A stretch of 24,840 nt of DNA from Euryarchaeota archaeon UBA171 (GTDB lineage: Archaea; Thermoplasmatota; Poseidoniia; Poseidoniales; Thalassarchaeaceae), in the NCBI GenBank assembly GCA_002497295.1, contig DANO01000028.1, positions 1 through 24,840 of the forward strand, given 5' to 3'. Below the pieces are notes generated by a model that ran no database searches, had not been told where the DNA came from, and saw only the letters and a program-made list of their open reading frames with translations. This document shows, one piece after another, positions 8,392 through 13,536 of this stretch (position 1 is its first letter; each line of letters opens with the position of its first letter). Both the position numbers and the translations under genes were made by a program.

Positions 8392-8649
8392 ATGCCTGTT
8401 AGACTTCTAGCGAATGACGGTGTAGAACTCAAACTCAGGATTGTCGGAGAAGGGAGCTCTACACTCCAACTTTTTAGATCGAGGTTGAATGATCATCCTG
8501 ATGTAGAATATGCGAATTTCTTCACGGGTCACCCCGATCTTGATGACCCAGAGTTGTATCTAAGAGTCAAGAAGGGCAAGAATGCCTCAAAGGTGATGAC
8601 AGAATTGTGTGATTCAATTATCGGGGACTTCTCAACCCTCAAAATATGA
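8392..8649 (+). CDS. rpo11: DNA-directed RNA polymerase subunit Rpo11 (subunit L)
   Basis: An 85-residue subunit of archaeal RNA polymerase, homologous to eukaryotic Rpb11 and the N-terminal domain of bacterial alpha. With Rpo3 it forms the assembly platform. The core DHPDVEYANFFTGHPDLDDP followed by ELYLRVKKGK matches the strongly conserved DPDVxFAxYxxxHPL...PxLxVxTK region of the family, and length and domain limits are normal. The segment before it (LQLFRSRL) corresponds to the conserved NLLRxxL helix. The ATG at 8392 has no Shine-Dalgarno sequence; a weak AT-rich element (GATATGAAAA, 8360-8369) lies about 26 bases upstream, so the mRNA may be leaderless. truD follows 12 bases downstream. 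The gene diverges from the RND gene. Confidence 0.93.
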   Translation: MPVRLLANDGVELKLRIVGEGSSTLQLFRSRLNDHPDVEYANFFTGHPDLDDPELYLRVKKGKNASKVMTELCDSIIGDFSTLKI

Positions 8650-8661
8650 TCCGGTGATTTC

Positions 8662-10062
8662 GTGTTCGACCGCGATCAGGTCGAGAGTTATCTTGGTCTG
8701 GATTATTTTTCAGTCCCCCACGAGGGAATAGGAGGCGTACTGAAGACGCGTGTGGATGATTTCAGAGTCAAAGAGCAGGCAAAAACACCCTCCATTGATC
8801 CTAAAGGAAGATTTACTGCAATAAGAGTGACATTGAGGAACTGGGAAACTAATCGGTTCATTGGAAGGCTTGCTTCTGCATGTAAGATTTCGAGAAATAG
8901 GGTATTCTCGTCTGGGCTGAAAGACAAAAGGGCTGTGACCACGCAGGTCCTTGTTGTCGATGCCAATTCTAACGTGCTTGAGAAGGTGGAGATTCCAGAC
9001 TCGGAAATAGAGATTTTGGGGCGAACTCATCAGAAAGTAGGGATGGGGGATCATGATGGAAATAGATTCACCATCACAGTAAGGGGTTGCGCATCTCCGG
9101 ACGGTGAACCTCTTGATAGCAAGGAGGCCATGAGTCGCGTATTGTCCATCAGGTCGGAAATGGAAAATCTCCATGGACTGAATGCATTTCCTAATTGGAT
9201 CGGCCCTCAAAGATTTGGATCTACTAGGCCAGTTACTGCAGAGGTCGGGCGCTGTATTGTTAATTCTGATTTTAAGGGGGCTGTGTCGACGTACATAGGC
9301 ATGCAGGGGGGCGGCCACAGAGAAGATGTAGAGACATTCAGGGCTCTTTGGAGAGAGACGGAAAATCCCTCAAAATGCTTGGAGATAATACCAAAACATC
9401 TTGGTTTTGAAAGGTCGATGCTTGAACGCCTAGTTAAGCGTGAAGATGATTACATAGGGGCGTTCAAGAGTCTGCCTCAATCTTTACAGATTTTGATGGT
9501 TCATTCTCTTCAATCCCTAGCTTTCAATCATGCTCTGAGGAGTCGTCTATCGGATTCTATGAAGATCACACACCCATCCGTCGGAGATATCGTCGCACCT
9601 CTATCCGAAAATGGGAGAACAGATGTTGGTAAGGCTGCTTTAGTCAGCGAATGGAATCTTGATCGCTGCACAAAGAATGCTGAGAGGGGGAGGGTAGCAG
9701 TAACAGGAATTCTCCCAGGTAACAGCGTTATTCTCGCAGAAGGGGAAGCCGGCCGTCATGAGGCAGAAGGCGTCAAATCTTCAGGATTAGATGGCATAGA
9801 GTGGATGATACCAGAAATTCCCAGGCTCTCCACAAATGGGACGCGCAGATCTCTTGCAGTTCCTTTTACCGAGTTTACCGTTGAAGAGGCCCCCCCAGTA
9901 CCCGATGACGATCTTTCAGAGAGATGGAGTCGAGGGCCAAGAGAGGGGGATCGTTGGCATTCGGATGGAGCTTGCCTGAGACTCCGATTCGTTCTCCCTC
10001 CAGGAAGCTACGCTACCGTACTCATGCGGGAATTCATGAGGTCACCATTGGACCACTATTGA
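8662..10062 (+). CDS. truD: tRNA pseudouridine synthase D (TruD/Pus7 family)
   Basis: A 466-residue RNA-modifying enzyme that turns a specific uridine of tRNA (position 13 in the family) into pseudouridine. The N-terminal segment IGGVLKTRVDDFRVKE is the usual family opening. The catalytic aspartate is D88 in SSGLKDKRAVTTQ, and the conserved segment NWIGPQRFGSTRPVT lies near residues 173-187. The large insertion domain follows, then the C-terminal FTEFTVEE and LRFVLPPGSYATVLMRE blocks. The length is in the range of archaeal and eukaryotic members and longer than E. coli TruD. The start is GTG at 8662, preceded by GGTGAT at 8653-8658, a good archaeal Shine-Dalgarno sequence. It is probably co-transcribed with rpo11. 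Its TGA is 2 bases from the stop of the convergent aEF1B gene. Confidence 0.94.
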   Translation: MFDRDQVESYLGLDYFSVPHEGIGGVLKTRVDDFRVKEQAKTPSIDPKGRFTAIRVTLRNWETNRFIGRLASACKISRNRVFSSGLKDKRAVTTQVLVVDANSNVLEKVEIPDSEIEILGRTHQKVGMGDHDGNRFTITVRGCASPDGEPLDSKEAMSRVLSIRSEMENLHGLNAFPNWIGPQRFGSTRPVTAEVGRCIVNSDFKGAVSTYIGMQGGGHREDVETFRALWRETENPSKCLEIIPKHLGFERSMLERLVKREDDYIGAFKSLPQSLQILMVHSLQSLAFNHALRSRLSDSMKITHPSVGDIVAPLSENGRTDVGKAALVSEWNLDRCTKNAERGRVAVTGILPGNSVILAEGEAGRHEAEGVKSSGLDGIEWMIPEIPRLSTNGTRRSLAVPFTEFTVEEAPPVPDDDLSERWSRGPREGDRWHSDGACLRLRFVLPPGSYATVLMREFMRSPLDHY

Positions 10063-10064
10063 TC

Positions 10065-10331
10065 TTAGAGACGTCCCATCTCAAGGGCTTCTATCTGGGA
10101 TATCATCGAGTCTATCGAGCGGATCTTATCCTCGAAGCCATCGACAATCCCCTCGCCTTCTCCCAAAACAACATCTATTTCGATGAACATCATACCGAAC
10201 GCTAGCGGCTTTATTGCGATGGTTTGGACTTCGTCTAAAACGGATATTTTGCCCGCAATTCCATCGTAGTCTGGACGCTCATCCTCAGGTTGATTTAACG
10301 TAATTTTGTACTTGACGACGACTTGCCCCAT
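10065..10331 (-). CDS. ef1b: Elongation factor 1-beta, archaeal (aEF1B)
   Basis: An 88-residue guanine-nucleotide exchange factor that reloads aEF1A with GTP during translation elongation. The sequence from MGQVVVKYKITL, through IKPLAFGMMFIEIDVVL to DGFEDKIRSIDSMISQIEALEMGRL, matches the small archaeal family in length and layout, including the conserved P-x-A-F-G segment (residues about 50-54) and the terminal V/I-x-S-x-E/Q-x-x-x-x-x-R-L pattern. The frame continues upstream to 10472, but that part is the out-of-frame shadow of the zinc-ribbon gene. The ATG at 10331 has GGAG about 10 bases upstream. It lies 16 bases after the zinc-ribbon gene, the arrangement found in many archaea. Confidence 0.92.
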   Translation of the reverse strand: MGQVVVKYKITLNQPEDERPDYDGIAGKISVLDEVQTIAIKPLAFGMMFIEIDVVLGEGEGIVDGFEDKIRSIDSMISQIEALEMGRL

Positions 10332-10347
10332 AGAGATCTCTCCGATA

Positions 10348-10515
10348 TCATGGTCCTTCGAATGAGCATTTTGGACATCTGTACTGAACGCCTTGGTCTC
10401 TACATCTCTCGCTTCGGCCGATTGGCTCACCGCATGCAGGGCAAGGGAAAGAGGTTGCTTTGGGCTCAACAAGCGGAATTCCAGAGGACGTACAAATTAC
10501 TGCTCTATTACTCAT
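10348..10515 (-). CDS. Small zinc-ribbon protein preceding aEF1B
   Basis: A 55-residue protein read from the ATG at 10515. Its cysteines are C8, C25, C28, C38, C47 and C50, with two full knuckles (CPACGEPIGRS at 25-35 and CPKCSFEGP at 47-55). The C-terminal FEGP and the position directly before the aEF1B gene identify it with the archaeal family of tiny zinc-ribbon, RNA-binding-like proteins (haloarchaeal HVO_2753 type). In that family, as I recall it, the first and third pairs are CxxC too. Here they read C8-TSS and C38-RDQ, so two of eight ligands are missing. AGGTG lies about 8 bases before the start. Function is not established; a role near translation is inferred from linkage to aEF1B. 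Confidence 0.85.
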   Translation of the reverse strand: MSNRAVICTSSGIPLVEPKATSFPCPACGEPIGRSERCRDQGVQYRCPKCSFEGP

Positions 10516-10550
10516 TGCAGGACACCTGATGCGCTTGCGAGATGCCCGTC

Positions 10551-10560
10551 CCTTTTATGC
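10551..10560 (-). promoter_or_regulatory. TATA-like box for the zinc-ribbon/aEF1B operon
   Basis: GCATAAAAGG on the minus strand lies about 40 bases before the ATG at 10515. Transcription would begin about 10528-10530, giving a leader of some 13-15 bases that starts at or just before the AGGTG Shine-Dalgarno sequence. The motif match is moderate. Confidence 0.35.
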
Positions 10561-10599
10561 TTGACCGAAGAGGCATCTGTTAGAATCAATAACCATTAT

Positions 10600-10616
10600 T
10601 GCCTACTGCATAGGCA
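10600..10616 (+). promoter_or_regulatory. Inverted repeat, candidate operator before the cupin gene
   Basis: TGCCTA-CTGCA-TAGGCA is a perfect inverted repeat with 6-base arms and a 5-base spacer. It ends 8 bases before the cupin ATG and follows an AT-rich element (CATTATT, 10593-10599) that could act as a TATA box. A site between TATA box and start is a usual place for a repressor. No transcript evidence is available. Confidence 0.35.
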
Positions 10617-10624
10617 TATCAATC

Positions 10625-11077
10625 ATGAAAGAGGATGAATTGATACTGACAGGGGATCAGGTGGATCTTGGAAAATACGTAACAGATGAAGGAGGCATCT
10701 GGAGCCTTCGAGATGTAGAGAAGATACGCGGATGGAATAACATCGAATACGGTGCGGGGCTATCTGGAAAGAATACCCCCTCAACCGGACTTTCCATGAA
10801 CAGGGCGTATATCCCCCCCGGAGGAATCGCGAAGGCCCACATCCACGTGGATTTCGATGTGATGATATTCCTGTTGAAGGGGAGTGTCAGACACGAATAT
10901 GGGCCCGGCTGCAAGAAATCAGTAGTTCACAGCGCAGGAGACATGTTCTACATCGAACCGGGACTTCCACACGAAGTTTTCAACTGCTCAGACGATGAAT
11001 GGGTGCATGCAATAGTAGCCCGCTCGGATTCCTCAGAATGGCAGAACATAGAGTCTTACGACCGCGACTCTGAGTGA
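10625..11077 (+). CDS. Cupin-domain protein
   Basis: A 150-residue soluble protein with a single cupin beta-barrel at about residues 55-135. Cupin motif 1 is PPGGIAKAHIHVDFDVMIFLLKG with metal-ligand candidates H72, H74 and D78 (Asp where Glu is more common). Motif 2 is AGDMFYIEPGLPHEVFN with H116. Single-domain cupins of this kind bind a metal and serve as isomerases, dioxygenases or small-molecule sensors; nothing here decides which. The ATG at 10625 has no Shine-Dalgarno sequence and may be leaderless. A perfect inverted repeat lies directly upstream, suggesting specific regulation. It diverges from the aEF1B operon and is not coupled to any neighbour. Confidence 0.82.
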   Translation: MKEDELILTGDQVDLGKYVTDEGGIWSLRDVEKIRGWNNIEYGAGLSGKNTPSTGLSMNRAYIPPGGIAKAHIHVDFDVMIFLLKGSVRHEYGPGCKKSVVHSAGDMFYIEPGLPHEVFNCSDDEWVHAIVARSDSSEWQNIESYDRDSE

Positions 11078-11117
11078 ATATTCGACGCATCTTGTGCGCT
11101 AATTGAATTTGTTTTGA

Positions 11118-11145
11118 CAGGTTGGGGAGATGTCCCCCCAACCTG
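11118..11145. terminator. Hairpin between convergent cupin and aquaporin-like genes, possible bidirectional terminator
   Basis: CAGGTTGGGG and CCCCAACCTG form a perfect 10-base-pair stem around an 8-base loop, about 40 bases after the cupin stop and about 29 bases before the stop of the convergent 11174-11773 gene. No long T run follows on either strand; on the plus strand the T-rich TTTGTTTT lies just before the stem (about 11108-11115). Its placement supports a 3'-end or mRNA-stability role, but archaeal termination rests mainly on T tracts, so this is uncertain. Confidence 0.45.
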
Positions 11146-11173
11146 CTTACGTAAGTCATATTTGCCCACTTAA

Positions 11174-11773
11174 TCAGAGCATTTCGTCGATCTTAGCGCC
11201 AACTAAGGCGCCAACACCAACGAAGAGACCGTCAAATATCCAGTTTACGAGCGTGTCTATGATACCGTCGCCTGCGCTCGCAATAGAAGCACCCATATCA
11301 TGGGCCCCAGTCAGCGTCATAGCGCCGCCAAGAGCCATCAGACCGAATGCACTGGCCCAAGCACTCTCGCACCTGGTGTGGACCTGCCACCATACCGCGC
11401 CAGCAGCTATCATGCCGATTACCGTCCACAGATTGTCCGCTATATCTGGTAGCCACATGTCTCTTGATACCCAGTCTGGACCATCCCATGACCCGAACTC
11501 GGTAACCATCAGTACAGCCAATAGAGCACCGACCATCTGCGCCCCTAAGCGCATACCGTTCGCCATCCAGTTGCCTTCGACATCACCTAGATCGCCGGTC
11601 ATCATGTTGCACCAAGTCACTATCGGCAACACGTGTGCGCCTGCGAAGGCCATCCACACGACAGCGAGAGCAGCTGCGCCCTCTATCGTGCTCAGACCCA
11701 TGCCAAACACCATCCACGACAGCACAAAGGCACCGCCGACTTCTGCTTTCATTGCATTCATATCCATTTCCAT
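11174..11773 (-). CDS. Aquaporin-like (MIP-fold) membrane protein with altered NPA boxes
   Basis: A 199-residue protein with about six hydrophobic helices. Two pore-box-like segments lie in the MIP positions: GAHVLPIVT (residues 45-53) after helix 2 and GAHDMGAS (156-163) after helix 5. The first aligns with the SGAHxNPAVT box of aquaporins, and the following helix GAQMVGALL (77-85) matches the conserved AQxxGA segment. The ends EVGGAFVLSW and FVGVGALVGAKI also fit helices 1 and 6. In both boxes Asn-Pro-Ala is replaced (LPI and MGA), and the arginine that normally follows the second NPA is Ser. Water or glycerol conduction therefore cannot be assumed. The start ATG at 11773 has GAGGAG (11783-11788) upstream; an upstream TTG at 11812 lies before the predicted transcription start. 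The gene stands alone. Confidence 0.7.
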   Translation of the reverse strand: MEMDMNAMKAEVGGAFVLSWMVFGMGLSTIEGAAALAVVWMAFAGAHVLPIVTWCNMMTGDLGDVEGNWMANGMRLGAQMVGALLAVLMVTEFGSWDGPDWVSRDMWLPDIADNLWTVIGMIAAGAVWWQVHTRCESAWASAFGLMALGGAMTLTGAHDMGASIASAGDGIIDTLVNWIFDGLFVGVGALVGAKIDEML

Positions 11774-11821
11774 TTTATTCATCTCCTCGATATACGAGTG
11801 AACTCGTTTCAAATTGTTGAG

Positions 11822-11830
11822 TATATAAGT
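11822..11830 (-). promoter_or_regulatory. TATA box for the aquaporin-like gene
   Basis: CTTATATAC on the minus strand is the clearest TATA box in the window. Transcription should begin about 11800, giving a leader of roughly 25 bases that contains the GAGGAG Shine-Dalgarno sequence at 11783-11788. This supports a start at 11773 (or 11782) and rules against the TTG at 11812. Confidence 0.6.
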
Positions 11831-12002
11831 AGAAGGGGCTAAGAGTTACTTTAGAAGGCTAAAAGGGCAGTTTTTTAGTAAAGCGAGTGTGTCCAGCAAC
11901 ACCTTAAAATCACATGTCTTAACTGTCTTTTCGGGAATATTAACACCCCATGTTCAGTCAACAAACTCAAAAGTAGTCCTTCATTCGATTAGTAAGGTCT
12001 TA

Positions 12003-13055
12003 ATGAGAATAGAGAGCGAAATAAAGTTGGCTTTTGACGATGTCATGATCAGGCCTAAGAGGAGCACGTTGATTTCAAGATCGGATGTCACGTTGAAAAG
12101 AAAATTCTCTTTCAAGCATACAAGGAGGACATGGGAAGGAGTTCCAATATCTGCAGCTAATATGGATAGCACGGGAGTCTTCGATGTGGCTAAGGTTCTC
12201 CAGAGTCACAGTATGATGACCTGTCTACAGAAATTCTACTCCGTGAAAGATCTTGAGAAAGCCTGGGCGGATGGCGTAGATGCCAGATACATCGCGGTAA
12301 CATGTGGGTCCACTGAAGATTCATTCCAACTCCTGAGAAGGAAACTAGCGACTAACGACAATCTTTCGATGGTATGCATAGATGTTGCTAATGGGTATCG
12401 TGAGGTTTTTCTCGAGTTTGTGAAGAGGGTCAGGTCGGATTTTCCAGACAAGATAATCATCGCAGGGAATGTTGCTACGAATGAGATGACTGAGGCCCTA
12501 ATTCTAGCTGGTGCGGATATCGTGAAAGTCGGCATAGGACCGGGGTCGGTTTGTACGACTAGGAAAGTTGCAGGAGTGGGTTATCCGCAACTCTCGGCTA
12601 TTTCCGAATGTGCGGATGCTGCACATGGACTCGGAGGACATGTGATGGCGGATGGAGGGTGTAACTCTCCGGGCGACATTGCGAAAGCTTTCGCAGCAGG
12701 TGCCGACTTTGTCATGCTGGGAGGTATGTTCGCGGGTCACGACGAGTCTGGTGGTGAGATCGTACAATCCGAAGATGGACGTCTCTTCAAATCATTCCAT
12801 GGCATGTCCTCTTCTACTGCGATGGAGCGACACTACGGGGAGGTTGCAGTTCATCGGGCACCAGAAGGTAAGGCTGTTAGAGTCCCATACAGAGGGCCGC
12901 TCTCAGTTACTGTACAGTCGATTCTCGGAGGCGTTCGATCGGGTTGTTCTTACGTGGGCGCTAGAAGGATCAAAGATTTGCCAAAATGTACTACATTCAT
13001 CAGAGTGACTCAGACGACGAATGAGGTTTACAGAGGATTGGAGATCGACGGTTGA
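12003..13055 (+). CDS. guaC: GMP reductase
   Basis: A 350-residue cytosolic enzyme that uses NADPH to convert GMP to IMP and ammonia, returning guanine nucleotides to the IMP pool. From MRIESEIKLAFDDVMIRPKR it aligns along its whole length with E. coli GuaC and animal GMPR. The catalytic loop GIGPGSVCTTR carries the thioimidate-forming Cys184. Also present are CIDVANGY, ADGGCNSPGD, GADFVMLGGM and the GMP-reductase-type flap GMSSSTAMERH. There is no CBS pair, unlike most IMP dehydrogenases. The frame is open back to a GTG at 11889, but those 38 codons lack family similarity. The ATG at 12003 matches the family start and has AAGGT about 8 bases upstream. It is a solitary gene whose TGA directly abuts the stop of the opposite gene. 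Confidence 0.93.
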   Translation: MRIESEIKLAFDDVMIRPKRSTLISRSDVTLKRKFSFKHTRRTWEGVPISAANMDSTGVFDVAKVLQSHSMMTCLQKFYSVKDLEKAWADGVDARYIAVTCGSTEDSFQLLRRKLATNDNLSMVCIDVANGYREVFLEFVKRVRSDFPDKIIIAGNVATNEMTEALILAGADIVKVGIGPGSVCTTRKVAGVGYPQLSAISECADAAHGLGGHVMADGGCNSPGDIAKAFAAGADFVMLGGMFAGHDESGGEIVQSEDGRLFKSFHGMSSSTAMERHYGEVAVHRAPEGKAVRVPYRGPLSVTVQSILGGVRSGCSYVGARRIKDLPKCTTFIRVTQTTNEVYRGLEIDG

Positions 13056-13499
13056 CTAGACATCAAGAATGACTCTCGCCCAAAGCCCGATTATTGAACC
13101 ATCTTCAGACTCTTTCACCCCTATCTCCAAGTCATGATGCGTGACTGCTTTAATCTCGATTACAGGTTCAAATTCATCGATCTCGAATTTTACTGCCTCG
13201 GAAAGGATTTGATCATCGCTGATCGATACACAGATGATGCGCAACATAGAGGACCCGGTCTCAGATAGCCAATTTACCTCCTCGAGCCAGGATACTAAAT
13301 CTCGATCTTCTCTGTCCGACCTGGAAATTGAAAATGAGATCTGCTCGCCCTCCTCCCAGTGGATTTCGGTCTCCGGGGCAAGCCCGTATCTTATTGACTG
13401 AAGGGCCAAAGATGATATTTTGAATAGTTCAACGATATTCTCGCCCTCCGCAAGGAAGCCGACGTCCGCGGTCGTAGGAAGAATGCTCCAAGAGGCCAT
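13056..13499 (-). CDS. Unrecognised protein downstream of the calcium-repeat surface protein
   Basis: I do not recognise this product. From the ATG at 13499 it has 147 residues, is acidic, has no signal peptide or membrane segment, and alternates predicted beta strands and one helix (SDREDRDLVSWLEEVNWL). The reading frame remains open to 13778 inside the end of the upstream gene. The residues just before Met (SSIDLLVLAGTDTPEG) look protein-like, so a longer form starting at GTG 13616 or ATG 13640, overlapping the surface-protein gene, is possible. No Shine-Dalgarno sequence at a good distance settles this; GGAAGG lies only 1 base before the ATG at 13499. The stop codon abuts that of guaC with no gap. 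Confidence 0.6.
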   Translation of the reverse strand: MASWSILPTTADVGFLAEGENIVELFKISSLALQSIRYGLAPETEIHWEEGEQISFSISRSDREDRDLVSWLEEVNWLSETGSSMLRIICVSISDDQILSEAVKFEIDEFEPVIEIKAVTHHDLEIGVKESEDGSIIGLWARVILDV

Positions 13500-13536
13500 G
13501 CCTTCCGGAGTGTCCGTTCCGGCAAGAACTAGTAGG

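Noticed and set aside
8286..8432. Upstream extension of the RND gene to 8432
   Set aside because: It would overlap the start of rpo11 and place 67 non-conserved residues before the first membrane helix. The ATG at 8285 has a correctly spaced TATA box.
8710..9318. 202-codon minus-strand frame inside truD
   Set aside because: Antisense shadow of a strongly conserved gene; its product has no recognisable pattern.
10332..10472. 47-residue N-terminal extension of aEF1B
   Set aside because: The stretch is the out-of-frame shadow of the zinc-ribbon gene, whose cysteines and C-terminal FEGP fit a known neighbour of aEF1B.
11130..11801. 223-codon open frame on the plus strand opposite the aquaporin-like gene
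   Set aside because: It is the antisense shadow. Its product is a low-complexity Pro/Ser/Thr/Ile mixture without motifs, while the minus-strand frame has a TATA box, a Shine-Dalgarno sequence and a membrane-protein pattern.
11889..12002. N-terminal extension of guaC from a GTG at 11889
   Set aside because: These 38 codons have no counterpart in GMP reductases, whereas the ATG at 12003 begins exactly at the conserved MRIE N-terminus and has AAGGT upstream.
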